A stretch of DNA of 64,000 bases from 70-18 sp041691815 (GTDB lineage Bacteria > Pseudomonadota > Alphaproteobacteria > Acetobacterales > Acetobacteraceae): contig JBEPTZ010000004.1 of assembly GCA_041691815.1 (NCBI GenBank), forward strand, positions 19,054 to 83,053. Direction: 5' to 3'. The translations under genes were made by a program, and so were the position numbers. This document shows positions 46,505 to 55,182 of the stretch, piece after piece (position 1 is the first letter of the stretch; each line of letters begins with the position of its first letter). A model generated the notes under the pieces. That model ran no database searches and had not been told where the DNA came from. It saw nothing but the letters and a program-made list of their open reading frames with translations.

Positions 46505-48025
46505 CTATGGCGCCAACCGGATGCCCTGCGGGCGGATCAGCCCATCCGGCACCGGCTTGAAACCGCTCAGTTTTGTGCTGCTGGCGAACAGCCAGGTCTG
46601 GTGGAACAGCACCATCATCGGCACATCCTGCTGGAAGATCGCATCCGCCTTGGCATACAGCGCGCGGCGCTGGCCGACATCAGTGATAGCGCGGGCCTGG
46701 GCCAGCAGGTCATCGTATTTCGGGTTCTGGTAGTTGCCCCAGTTGAGAAAACCGTTCTTCGCCAGCCAGATAGAGGAATTGCCGTCCGGGTCGGCGCGGC
46801 CGCTCCAGATCACCCCGAAGGCCTGGAATTCGCCGGCCTTGGCGGCGGTGACGCCGGCGTTCACCTCCTCCACCCGCAGCTTGACGTCGAACCCGGCCTC
46901 GCCGGCCATCGACTGGATCAACTCGCCGACCTGCTTGGAATCCGGCGAATTGGCCAGCAGCAGGGTCACCGGCACCCGGGTAAAACCGGCTTCTTGCAAC
47001 AGCTTCTTGGCGCCGGCGACGTCGCGCGGCGGCACTGGGAAGGCAGGGTCCCAATACGGGGTGTGCGGCGCCTCGAACTGGTTGGACGGGGTCTGGGTGC
47101 CGTCGAACACCACCTGGTTCAGCACCGTGCGGTCGATCGATTTGGCGAACGCCTGGCGCACCCGCGCATCCTCGCCGAGCGGGGTTTTGGCGGCCGGGCC
47201 GTGGTCGATATTGAACAGGATCGCCTGGTAGGCAACGCCCGGTTGCTCATACAGGTGCAACTTGGGGTTCTTGCGCACCGCGGCGACATCGGTGGCGGCC
47301 ATGCGCTCGATCAAGTCGAGCTGGCCGGATTCGAGGTTGACCAGCTTGATCGTGGTGTCCGGGATCGGGCGATAGATGATGCGGTCGACGAAGATGTCCT
47401 TGGCGTCCCAATATCCGGGAAAACGGTCGAGCGTGATATGGTCCTGCGCCACCCGCTCGGTGAGCTTGAACGGGCCGGCGCAGACCGGGTGCTCGTTGCC
47501 TTTGTCGCCGGCGGCGGCCAGTGCCTTGGGGGAGAGCATCATGCCGGCGCGGTCGGCCAGCACCGCCAGCAGCGGTGAATACGGGTGCGAGAGATGCAGC
47601 ACCACGGTCAGCGGGCCCTTCACCTCGACCGATTTGAGTGCCGCCAGTTCGCCCTTACGCAGGCTGTACGAGGCGGTGTGGTAGCGGTCGAGATTGACCT
47701 GCACGGCGGTGGCGTCGAACGGCTCGCCGTCCTGGAATTTGACGCCGGGGCGCAGATGCAGGGTGAGGGAGAGGTTATCCTTGGCCCATTCCCACGAGGT
47801 GGCGAGTTGCGGCACGAAGGCCAGCTTGGCGTCGATATCCACCAGCTTGTCGCACATCGCGGCGAACACGATGCGCCCGACATAGGAGCCGGCGCGGGCC
47901 GGGTCCATGAAATCGGGGTCCTCGTTGAGGCCGACCCGCAACGTGCCGGCGGCGTGGGCGCCGATCGAGAGTGTGGTGGCCAGGAGCAGCGAGGCGGCGA
48001 GCGAGGCGACATGGCGGCGGCGCAT
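46505..48025 (-). CDS. ABC transporter substrate-binding protein, peptide type (SBP_bac_5)
   Basis: 506 residues, periplasmic. A signal peptide (MRRRHVASLAASLLLATTL, cleaved near GAHAA) leads to the two-lobed fold with GLNEDPDFMDPARA, LRPGVKFQDGEPFDA and RQAFAKSIDRT, typical of dipeptide/nickel/glutathione-binding proteins. No permease or ATPase genes adjoin it. GGAG 6 bases before ATG 48025 sets the start. The downstream M20 hydrolase may act on the ligand. Confidence 0.88.
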   Translation of the reverse strand: MRRRHVASLAASLLLATTLSIGAHAAGTLRVGLNEDPDFMDPARAGSYVGRIVFAAMCDKLVDIDAKLAFVPQLATSWEWAKDNLSLTLHLRPGVKFQDGEPFDATAVQVNLDRYHTASYSLRKGELAALKSVEVKGPLTVVLHLSHPYSPLLAVLADRAGMMLSPKALAAAGDKGNEHPVCAGPFKLTERVAQDHITLDRFPGYWDAKDIFVDRIIYRPIPDTTIKLVNLESGQLDLIERMAATDVAAVRKNPKLHLYEQPGVAYQAILFNIDHGPAAKTPLGEDARVRQAFAKSIDRTVLNQVVFDGTQTPSNQFEAPHTPYWDPAFPVPPRDVAGAKKLLQEAGFTRVPVTLLLANSPDSKQVGELIQSMAGEAGFDVKLRVEEVNAGVTAAKAGEFQAFGVIWSGRADPDGNSSIWLAKNGFLNWGNYQNPKYDDLLAQARAITDVGQRRALYAKADAIFQQDVPMMVLFHQTWLFASSTKLSGFKPVPDGLIRPQGIRLAP

Positions 48026-48120
48026 GCGGATCTCCTGTTGGCCGGTGGGGCTCATTGCCAGCAGCCTGCACCGGACGGGCTGGATGCGCCATACTGCGAT
48101 TCCATTTTGAACGGTGCCTC

Positions 48121-48579
48121 GTGACGGAAATCTATGTCGATGGCGATGCCTGCCCGGTGCGCGAGGAAGTCTATCGGGTGGCGACCAGGCTGGGCCTGCA
48201 GGTCTACGTGGTGGCCAACGGCTCCCGCCCGATTCGGCCGCCGGGGCTGGCCAATGTGCGGATGATCACCGTCGCCGAGGGGGCCGATATCGCCGATGAC
48301 TGGATCGCCGAGCGGATTACCGCCGCCGATCTGTGCGTCACCTCGGACATCCCGCTGGCCTCGCGCTGCCTGGCGCAGGGGGCGCGGGCGCTGGCGCCGA
48401 ACGGCCGGCTGTGGACCGGGGACAATATCGGCAACGCGCTGGCCGGGCGCGAAATCGGCCGCTATCTGCGCGAGACCGGGGTGGTGACCGGCGGGCCGAA
48501 GCCGCTGACCAAGGCGGATCGCTCGCAGTTCCTCTCGGCGCTGGATACCGCGTTGCGCGCCGCGGCGCGCATGACTTGA
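48121..48579 (+). CDS. YaiI/YqxD-family (UPF0178) protein
   Basis: 152 residues, PIN-like NYN-type fold (DUF188). MTEIYVDGDACPVREEV, the NGSRPIRPP loop and the acidic DLCVTSDIPLASRCL are the family hallmarks and could form a nuclease-like metal site; no activity is established. GTG start at 48121. Divergent from the peptide-binding protein by about 95 bp. A 30-bp imperfect duplication of its last codons lies just after the stop. Confidence 0.87.
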   Translation: MTEIYVDGDACPVREEVYRVATRLGLQVYVVANGSRPIRPPGLANVRMITVAEGADIADDWIAERITAADLCVTSDIPLASRCLAQGARALAPNGRLWTGDNIGNALAGREIGRYLRETGVVTGGPKPLTKADRSQFLSALDTALRAAARMT

Positions 48580-48628
48580 CAGCAAGACGCGCCGCCGTGC
48601 GCACGACTTGAGAGCAGGATGCGCCGCG
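48567..48628. repeat. Imperfect direct repeat at the YaiI gene end
   Basis: GCGCATGACTTGACAGCAAG at 48567 recurs with a few changes as GCGCACGACTTGAGAGCAGG at 48599, offset 32 bp and continuing through GCGCCGC. The first copy contains the stop codon, so the second looks like a local duplication of the gene's 3' end. Confidence 0.6.
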
Positions 48629-48773
48629 GCTTTGGTTGCGAAACGGCAGGGTGAATGATAGTGAGCGGAATCTCTGGGGCCGCGTCGTCAGGGCCTCGGA
48701 GGTGCGGGTGGCGGGGCTTGGCCGGCCGTGCCGGGGGATTGGCGTTTGGCTCCACACTCTGCGAGGCTTGCTG

Positions 48774-49055
48774 ATGGCATCCACTTTCGACACCGTCGCC
48801 GGAATCATCTCGGAAATCTGCGGCATCGACCGGGCGACGATCACACCCGACAGCCATGCGATCGACGATCTCGGCATCGACAGCCTGGATTTCCTCGACG
48901 TGGCGTTCGCCATCGACAAGGCGTTCGCGATCAAGCTGCCGCTGGAGCAATGGACCCAGGACGTGAACGGCGGCAAGGTGCCCAGCGAGCGGTATTTCGT
49001 GCTGAAGGGGCTGTGCGCGAATATCGACGAGCTGGTGGCGGCCAAGGCGGCCTGA
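48774..49055 (+). CDS. acpXL: Acyl carrier protein AcpXL
   Basis: 93 residues, longer than ordinary AcpP (about 78) and matching rhizobial AcpXL, which carries the growing very-long-chain hydroxy fatty acid for lipid A. The phosphopantetheine Ser37 is in GIDSLDF. The C-terminal extension with GGKVPSERYFVLKGLC is typical of AcpXL. It heads a cluster with fabZ-like, two ketosynthases, a dehydrogenase and an acyltransferase in the same order as the rhizobial acpXL-lpxXL locus. 194 bp upstream is free for a promoter. Confidence 0.88.
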   Translation: MASTFDTVAGIISEICGIDRATITPDSHAIDDLGIDSLDFLDVAFAIDKAFAIKLPLEQWTQDVNGGKVPSERYFVLKGLCANIDELVAAKAA

Positions 49056-49070
49056 GCCGGGGGCGCCGGC

Positions 49071-49544
49071 ATGCGCCTGGAATACTTCGAACTGGTGGAC
49101 CGGATCGCCGCACTTGACCTGGCGGCCGGGACGATCGCCGCCGAGTGCGTGCTGCCGCAGACCAGCACGGTGTTCGAGGGGCATTTCCCCGGCCACCCGA
49201 TCCTGCCGGGCGTGCTGATGATCGAGGCGATGGCGCAGACCGGCGGCTGGCTGGTGATGGCGCGGCTGGGGTTCCGCCGGATGGCATTCCTGGCCTCGGT
49301 GAAGGAAGCGAAGATGCGGCGGTTTCTGCTGCCGGGGCAGGGGTTGCGGGTGGAGGCCACCGAGCTGCATGAGGGCTCCGGCTATGCGGTGGCCTCGGCG
49401 CGCATCCTGGCCGATGGGCGGGCGGTGGCGGATACCGAGATCACCTATCGGGTGATGGATTTCCCCAATGCAGACCTGCGCGCGGCGATGCTGAAGGCGG
49501 CGGCGCGGGTGCAGGTGCCGGAGGCGTTGCTGCCCGATGCCTAG
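49071..49544 (+). CDS. fabZXL: 3-hydroxyacyl-ACP dehydratase, FabZXL type
   Basis: 157 residues, hot-dog fold. Catalytic His in FEGHFPGHPILPG and Glu in MIEAMAQTGG match FabZ/FabA dehydratases. In this cluster it would dehydrate 3-hydroxyacyl chains on AcpXL during elongation to C26-C28. ATG 49071 lies 15 bp after acpXL; its end overlaps the next gene by 8 bp. Confidence 0.85.
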   Translation: MRLEYFELVDRIAALDLAAGTIAAECVLPQTSTVFEGHFPGHPILPGVLMIEAMAQTGGWLVMARLGFRRMAFLASVKEAKMRRFLLPGQGLRVEATELHEGSGYAVASARILADGRAVADTEITYRVMDFPNADLRAAMLKAAARVQVPEALLPDA

Positions 49545-50712
49545 TCCTGACCCCCGCGATGCGCTGATCACCGGGATCGGCCTGGTCTCCAGCCTGGGCG
49601 AGGGGATCGAGGCGCATCGCGCGGTGCTGGCGGCCGGGCAGCCGGTGCTGGACCGGGTGAGTTTCGCGCCGTGGCTGGTGCATCCGCTGGCCACCCCGAA
49701 TTATGACCGGATGATCCCCAAGCGCGACCAGCGGCAGATGGAGCCGTGGCAGCGCATCGGCACCTATGCCGCCGGGCTGGCGCTGGAATCGGCCGGCATC
49801 CGTGGCGACGAGGCGTTGCTGGGCCGCACCCATATGCTGGTGGCAGCCGGCGGCGGCGAGCGGGATTACCAGGTGGACGCGGCGATCCTGGCCGGCATGC
49901 CGAAGGCGGCGAACCCGGCGGCCTATCTCAACGAACACCTGATGAGCGACCTGCGGCCGACGCTGTTCCTGGCGCAACTCTCCAACCTGCTGGCCGGCAA
50001 TATCTCGATCGTGCACGGCGTGGTCGGCTCCTCGCGCACGCTGATGGGCGAGGAGGCGGCGGGGGCGGATGCGGTGCGCATCGCCTGCGCGCGGATCGCC
50101 GCCGGGCAGGGCGACCTGTTCCTGGTCGGCGGGTCCTATAACGCGCAGCGGGCGGATACCCTGCTGCACTACGAGATGGGCGGCGTGCTGTGGAAGCGGC
50201 CGTTCACCGGGGTGTGGTCGCGGCGGGCGGAGGGCGGCGGCATGGTGATGGGCTCGCTGGGCTGCTTCCTGGTGATCGAGAGCCGGGCGCACGCCGAGGC
50301 GCGCGGGGCCGTGGCGCAGGCGCGGATCGCCGGCGTGGCGACCGATCGCTGCCGGCGCTATCCCGGCGAGGCGACCGCCAACGCGCAGCGGCAACTGGCC
50401 GGATTCGGCGAACTGGCGGCGGCGGCGGTGCTGTCCGGCGCCAGCGGCGTGGCGGCGGCGACGGCGGAGGAGGCGGTGTTCCTGGCCAGCACCGGGCTGC
50501 CGGTGCGGGCCACCGCCAGCCTGCTCGGCCACAGCATGGAGCCGTCGTTCATCGCCAACCTGGCACTGGCCGCCGATGTGGTGACAGCGGGCCGGCTGTT
50601 TCCGCCGCTCGACGCCGGCGAGGCGGTGATGACCGGGCCGGTGCGCCAGGTGGTGGTGACCGGCTGGGGGCATTGGCGCGGTGAGTGCATGGCGCTGGTG
50701 GAGGCCGCTTGA
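49537..50712 (+). CDS. fabF2XL: Ketosynthase-like FabF2XL (lacks active-site Cys)
   Basis: 391 residues with the thiolase-fold layout of FabF (ALITGIGLVSSLGEG start, LLGHSMEPSFIANLALA near the end). At the nucleophile position, where FabF has TACA, the sequence is GVVGSSRTLMGEE (about 162-173), without Cys. This resembles the KS-beta/chain-length-factor partners of type II polyketide systems. It would pair with the following FabF1XL. It overlaps both neighbours, so equal synthesis of the two is likely. Confidence 0.83.
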   Translation: MPSPDPRDALITGIGLVSSLGEGIEAHRAVLAAGQPVLDRVSFAPWLVHPLATPNYDRMIPKRDQRQMEPWQRIGTYAAGLALESAGIRGDEALLGRTHMLVAAGGGERDYQVDAAILAGMPKAANPAAYLNEHLMSDLRPTLFLAQLSNLLAGNISIVHGVVGSSRTLMGEEAAGADAVRIACARIAAGQGDLFLVGGSYNAQRADTLLHYEMGGVLWKRPFTGVWSRRAEGGGMVMGSLGCFLVIESRAHAEARGAVAQARIAGVATDRCRRYPGEATANAQRQLAGFGELAAAAVLSGASGVAAATAEEAVFLASTGLPVRATASLLGHSMEPSFIANLALAADVVTAGRLFPPLDAGEAVMTGPVRQVVVTGWGHWRGECMALVEAA

Positions 50713-52004
50713 TGAGCCAGAACGCCGCCAATCTGGATCGCCAGGGCCGCCCGGTGGTGGTGGTCACCGGCATGGGGCTGCTGACCTCGCTGGGCGAGGG
50801 GGTGGAGGATAACTGGCGCCGGCTGTGCGCCGGCGAGAGCGGTATCAGGCGGATTGGCCGGTTTGCGCTGGACGGGCTGCGCACCACCATCGCCGGGATC
50901 GTCGATTTCGTGCCGGCCGAGCCGGATTGCACGCCGGAACTCTGCGAGCAGATGGCCGATCGGGTCTGTCTGGAGGCGATCAGCCAGTCGGGCATCGGCC
51001 ACTCTGGCAGCAGCGGGCGGGCGGATTTTCCCGGCCCGCTGTTCCTGGCGCTGCCGCCGGTGGAACTGGAATGGGCGCAGCGGCAGGAAATGGCCGCCAC
51101 GGTGCCGGACGCGGCGGGGTATGACGCGCTGCTGCTGGCGGCGGGAAGCGGGGCGTTCCGGCGCTATTACCAGCGGTTCCTGTTCGGCTCGGTGGCCGAG
51201 AACCTGGCGGTGCGGTTCGGCACCAAGGGCTCGCCGGTGGCGGTTTCCACCGCCTGCGCCTCGGGCGCCACGGCGATCCAGTTGGCGCTGGAGGCGATCC
51301 GGCGCGGCGAGGCGGAGGCGGCGTTGTGCGTCGGCACCGACGCCTCGGTGAACCCGGAATCGCTGATCCGCTTCTCACTGCTCTCGGCGCTGTCGACCCG
51401 CAACGAGGTGCCGGAGGCGGCGTCGCGGCCGTTCAGCAAGGACCGCGACGGCTTCGTGATGGCCGAGGGCGCGGCGGCGCTGGTGCTGGAGAGCCTGGCC
51501 TCGGCGAGGGCGCGCGGGGCGCGCATCCTGGGCGTTGTGGAGGGCTGCGGCGAGCGGGCGGATTCGTTCCATCGCACCCGCTCCAACCCCGACGGGCGGC
51601 CGATCATCGCCAGCATGGCCAACGCGCTGGACGATGCCGGGGTGGCGGCCGACGCGGTGGACTACATCAACGCGCACGGCACCAGCACGCAGGAAAACGA
51701 CCGCATGGAGTGGAACTGCGTCACCGCGGTGTTCGGCGAGCGGGCCGGCAGCATCCCGATCTCGTCCACCAAGTCGATGATCGGCCATACGCTGACTGCG
51801 GCAGGGGCGATCGAGGCAGTGGTGACGCTGCTGAGCCTGCGCGACCAGCGAATCGCGCCGACCATCAACTACGTGACGCCGGACCCGGCGCTGCCAGTGG
51901 ACTGCGTGCCGAACGTGGCACGCGACGCGGTGATGCGGCGGGCAATCTCCAATTCGTTCGGGTTTGGCGGGCAGAATTTGTGTTTGGTGTTGAAGCCAGA
52001 ATAG
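50712..52004 (+). CDS. fabF1XL: 3-ketoacyl-ACP synthase FabF1XL
   Basis: 430 residues; condensing enzyme extending acyl-AcpXL with malonyl units. Complete Cys-His-His triad: Cys182 (VSTACASGA), His322 (INAHGTSTQ) and His359 (SMIGHTLTAAG). An insertion around 100-150 relative to FabF is typical of the XL branch. ATG 50712 overlaps the preceding TGA (TGATG). An upstream start at 50685 would lengthen the overlap. Repeat copy 6 begins 3 bp after its stop, before the rest of the cluster. Confidence 0.88.
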   Translation: MSQNAANLDRQGRPVVVVTGMGLLTSLGEGVEDNWRRLCAGESGIRRIGRFALDGLRTTIAGIVDFVPAEPDCTPELCEQMADRVCLEAISQSGIGHSGSSGRADFPGPLFLALPPVELEWAQRQEMAATVPDAAGYDALLLAAGSGAFRRYYQRFLFGSVAENLAVRFGTKGSPVAVSTACASGATAIQLALEAIRRGEAEAALCVGTDASVNPESLIRFSLLSALSTRNEVPEAASRPFSKDRDGFVMAEGAAALVLESLASARARGARILGVVEGCGERADSFHRTRSNPDGRPIIASMANALDDAGVAADAVDYINAHGTSTQENDRMEWNCVTAVFGERAGSIPISSTKSMIGHTLTAAGAIEAVVTLLSLRDQRIAPTINYVTPDPALPVDCVPNVARDAVMRRAISNSFGFGGQNLCLVLKPE

Positions 52005-52007
52005 CGG

Positions 52008-52125
52008 TTCTTTTTTGAAAAAAAGAACCAAAAAACTTTTTTTCGCCTTGCAACACCGCGGAGTGGAGACTCCGTACACTCCAATGGATAAAGTTTTTTT
52101 GCTTCTTTGTTTTCAAACAAAGAAG
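52008..52125. repeat. Dispersed palindromic element, copy 6, inside the acpXL cluster
   Basis: 118 bp. Left hairpin as in copy 1; inner arms AAAAAACTTTTTTTCG and GGATAAAGTTTTTTT; central GGAGTGGAGACTCCGTACACTCC. The right hairpin carries the TTTGTTT/AAACAAA variant also found (inverted) at the left end of copy 3. It starts 3 bp after the fabF1XL stop and ends 35 bp before adhXL. Confidence 0.87.
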
Positions 52126-52160
52126 GCTTTCTTTCCCTTGCTTCGCGGAGTCCATGAATA

Positions 52161-53183
52161 ATGCGCGCCTTGCAACTGTTCGCCGAGCGTGACCTGCGGC
52201 TGGTGGAGATTGCGCCGCCGGCGGCGCCTGGGGTGGGCGAGGTGCAAATTCGGGTGCGCTATGTTGGGCTGAACCATATCGATGTCTGGGGGTTTCGCGG
52301 CATGGCGTTCGCCAAGCGGCAGATGCCGTTCACCGTGGCGGCCGAGGCGGCGGGCGAGGTGGTGGCGGTCGGGCCGGGGGTCGATGGCGTGGCGGTGGGG
52401 CAGATTGTGGCGCCGTTCGGGGCGATCACCTGCGGGGTGTGCCGGGCCTGTCGCGAGGGGCGGGATAATCTGTGCGAGGCGGTGGCGGGGGTGCGCGGGT
52501 TCCATCTGGGCGGGTTCGCGCAGGAGTTGACCAATCATCCGGCGCGGCTGGTGGTGGCGGTGCCGGAGGGCGTGGCGTTGCGCGATGCGGCGTGTGCGCC
52601 GGTGGCCTATGGCACGGTGCAGCATATGCTGTTCGACAATGCCAAGCTGGAGGCCGGCGAGAGTGTGCTGGTGCATGCCGGCGGGTCGGGGATCGGCAGC
52701 ATCGCGATCCGGGTGGCCAAGGCGATGGGGTGTACGGTGTTCACCACGGCGGGGAGTGACGCCAAGGTGGCGCAGTGCCTGGCGCTGGGGGCGGACCATG
52801 CGATCAATTATCGCGAGGATCGGTTCGAGGGGGTGGTGCGCAAGCTGACCGGCAAGAAGGGTGTGGACGTGGTATTCGAGCATGTCGGCGCGGATACCTG
52901 GAGCGGGTCGCTGCTGTGTTTGAAGCGGGGCGGGCGGCTGGTGACCTGTGGGGCGACGTCGGGGCCGCAGGGGAGCATCAATTTGATGCAGTTGTTTCAG
53001 CAGCAGTATCGGATTTTCGGGTCGTTCGGCTGCTCGATGCGCAATATCGGCGATGCACTGGCGCGGATGGCGGAAGGCGTGCTGCCGGTGATCGATACCG
53101 AATTCACGCTGGAGAGCTTCCAGGACGGGCTGGCGCGGATGGAGGCGCGGGACGTGTTCGGCAAGCTGGTCGTGGCGCTGTAG
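52161..53183 (+). CDS. Zinc-binding dehydrogenase AdhXL
   Basis: 340-residue medium-chain dehydrogenase/reductase. Structural zinc cysteines in CGVCRACREGRDNLC, NAD(P)-binding HAGGSGIGSIAIRV. In the rhizobial acpXL locus a similar gene sits at this place, suggested to act in making or modifying the omega-1 hydroxylated very-long-chain acid; its exact step is unproved. GGAG lies upstream of ATG 52161. It follows repeat copy 6 and precedes lpxXL by 1 bp. Confidence 0.83.
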   Translation: MRALQLFAERDLRLVEIAPPAAPGVGEVQIRVRYVGLNHIDVWGFRGMAFAKRQMPFTVAAEAAGEVVAVGPGVDGVAVGQIVAPFGAITCGVCRACREGRDNLCEAVAGVRGFHLGGFAQELTNHPARLVVAVPEGVALRDAACAPVAYGTVQHMLFDNAKLEAGESVLVHAGGSGIGSIAIRVAKAMGCTVFTTAGSDAKVAQCLALGADHAINYREDRFEGVVRKLTGKKGVDVVFEHVGADTWSGSLLCLKRGGRLVTCGATSGPQGSINLMQLFQQQYRIFGSFGCSMRNIGDALARMAEGVLPVIDTEFTLESFQDGLARMEARDVFGKLVVAL

Positions 53184-53184
53184 C

Positions 53185-54087
53185 TTGCTGTCGAAGTCGC
53201 TCAAATTCTCGCGGGTGGCGGCGCCGCTGCTGGGGGCGATGGTCGGCGGGCTGTTCGCGGTGCTGCGGAGGGTCGGGCCGGAGCGGTCGGCGGATAGCTG
53301 CGCCTGGCTGGCGCGCAAGATCGGGCCGCTTCTGCGCGAGCAGAAGATCGGGCGGGCGCAGTTGCGGGCGGCGTTTCCGCAGCGGGATGACGCCTGGGTG
53401 GAGGCGACGCTGGCGGAGGCGTGGGACAATCTGGGCCGGGTGGTCGGCGAATACGTGCATCTGGACCGGATCTGGGATTTCGATCCGGCGCGGCCTGGCG
53501 AGGGGCGGATCGAGACCGATGCCGAGCCGGCGCTGGTGGCGATGCGTGATGACGGCAAGCCGGCGCTGCTGTTCGCGGCGCATCTGGCGAACTGGGAGCT
53601 GCCGGCGGTGGCGGCGGCGGCGCATGGGCTGCCGGCGGCGGTGGTGTATCGGATGCCGAACAACCGCTGGGTGGCGGCGCGGATCGAGGCGATCCGGGCC
53701 GGGCTGATGGGGCGGCTGATCCGCAGCCGGGCGACGGCGGTGTTCGAGATGGCGACGGCGCTGGAGCATGGCGAGCATCTGGGGATGCTGGTGGATCAGC
53801 ATTGGGCGCGCGGCGTGGACGTGACATTTTTCGGGCGGCAGTGCAAGGCGAACCCGACGCTGGCGCGGCTGGCGCGGCAGTTTGACTGTCCGGTTTATGG
53901 CGTGCGGGTGATCCGGCTGCCAGGGCGGCGGTTTCGGCTGGCGGTGACCGGGCCGGTGGTGCTGCCGCGCGATGCGGCGGGCGAGGTGGATGTGGAGGCG
54001 TCCTGCCAGGTGATCGCCGATGTGGTGGAGGGCTGGGTGCGCGAGCATCCGGCGCAGTGGCTGTGGTTCCACCGGCGGTGGAGGTGA
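53185..54087 (+). CDS. lpxXL: Very-long-chain acyltransferase LpxXL (LpxL/HtrB family)
   Basis: 300 residues with an N-terminal hydrophobic anchor. The catalytic HX4E motif is HLANWE, followed by MLVDQHWARG and the C-terminal HPAQWLWFHRRW. In rhizobia LpxXL moves the C28 acyl chain from AcpXL to lipid A precursor; position last in the acpXL cluster supports that role here. The start is a TTG at 53185 with no strong ribosome site, consistent with coupling to the upstream stop. Confidence 0.85.
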   Translation: MLSKSLKFSRVAAPLLGAMVGGLFAVLRRVGPERSADSCAWLARKIGPLLREQKIGRAQLRAAFPQRDDAWVEATLAEAWDNLGRVVGEYVHLDRIWDFDPARPGEGRIETDAEPALVAMRDDGKPALLFAAHLANWELPAVAAAAHGLPAAVVYRMPNNRWVAARIEAIRAGLMGRLIRSRATAVFEMATALEHGEHLGMLVDQHWARGVDVTFFGRQCKANPTLARLARQFDCPVYGVRVIRLPGRRFRLAVTGPVVLPRDAAGEVDVEASCQVIADVVEGWVREHPAQWLWFHRRWR

Positions 54088-55178
54088 CGCGGCGGCCGGA
54101 GATCGAGTTGCTGCGGGTGGTGGCCTGCGCCGGGGTGGTGCTGCTGCATGCGCTGCTGATCTTCTCGCCGGAGCCGCTGTATCACTTGAAGAGCAGCGTG
54201 GCGTCGCCGCTGGCCGGGGTGCTGGCGGAGGCGCTGCGGGTGACCACGATGCCGGTGTTCTTCCTGCTGGCCGGGTGGTCGGCGGTGGCGGCGTTGCGGG
54301 CCAGGGACGTGCGGGCGTTTTTGCGCGAGCGGCGGCGGCGGCTGCTGGTGCCGCTGCTGGCCGGCATGGTGCTGCTGTGCCCGTTCATCAAATATATCGA
54401 GCTTTGCCAGGGGCGAGATTTGGCGCCGGGCGGGTTTCGGCTGGTGGCGCCGACGCGGTGGACGTTGTGGGAGTTTCTGCCGCATTTCTATACCCAGGTG
54501 CGATTCGCGACGTGGTCGCATCTGTGGTTCCTGGTCTATCTGCTGGTGCTGTCGGTGCTGCTGCTGCCGGTGCTGCGGCATCTGGCGCGACGGGTGCCGG
54601 CGGCGCGGGTGCCGGGGGCGGGGTGGGTGTATCTGCCGGCGCTGGGGCTGGCGGGGTGGCTGGTGCTGGTGCGGGGGTATTGGCCGTACTATCCGACACT
54701 GTACCGGGACTGGGGGAATCTGGCGTATTACGGGCTGATCATGCTGGCCGGCGGTGGCATCGCGGCGTGGCCGGGGGCGGAGTTGGCGTTACGGCGGCAC
54801 TGGCCGGGATTGCTGCTGCTGGGCGGGCTGGGGTTCGCGGTGGTGGCGGCGTACGGCGAGTCGACGCTGGGGCGGCTGGGCGTCGGGCTGCTGGCCTGGG
54901 GGGCCGCGGCGGGGGCGCTGGGGCTGGCCGGGCGGTATCCGCCGGCCGGTGGGGCGTGGCTGGATCGGCTGGGGCGGGCGGCGCTGCCGGTCTATGTGCT
55001 GCACCATCTGCCACTGCTGCTGATCGGGCTGGTGATGCTGCGCAGTGGGCTGCCCTGGGCGGTGCAGGTGCCGGTGATCTGGCTGGGAGCGCTGGCGGTG
55101 GCGCTGCTGGCGACCCGGCTGCTGGTGGCGCCGTGGCGGCCGGGGCGGGTGCTGCTGGGGATGCCGGCGGCGGTCTGA
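54084..55178 (+). CDS. Acyltransferase-3 family membrane protein (OafA-like)
   Basis: 364 residues, about ten membrane segments. Opening EIELLRVVACAGVVLLHA with its conserved His is the signature of acyltransferase 3 proteins, which O-acylate polysaccharides, lipids or antibiotics. FFLLAGWSAV and LWFLVYLLVLS follow. The GTG at 54084 overlaps the lpxXL stop (GTGA), so it may be a lipid A or O-antigen modifying member of the same operon. It is not part of the known rhizobial cluster. Confidence 0.83.
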   Translation: MTRRPEIELLRVVACAGVVLLHALLIFSPEPLYHLKSSVASPLAGVLAEALRVTTMPVFFLLAGWSAVAALRARDVRAFLRERRRRLLVPLLAGMVLLCPFIKYIELCQGRDLAPGGFRLVAPTRWTLWEFLPHFYTQVRFATWSHLWFLVYLLVLSVLLLPVLRHLARRVPAARVPGAGWVYLPALGLAGWLVLVRGYWPYYPTLYRDWGNLAYYGLIMLAGGGIAAWPGAELALRRHWPGLLLLGGLGFAVVAAYGESTLGRLGVGLLAWGAAAGALGLAGRYPPAGGAWLDRLGRAALPVYVLHHLPLLLIGLVMLRSGLPWAVQVPVIWLGALAVALLATRLLVAPWRPGRVLLGMPAAV

Positions 55179-55182
55179 GCCG

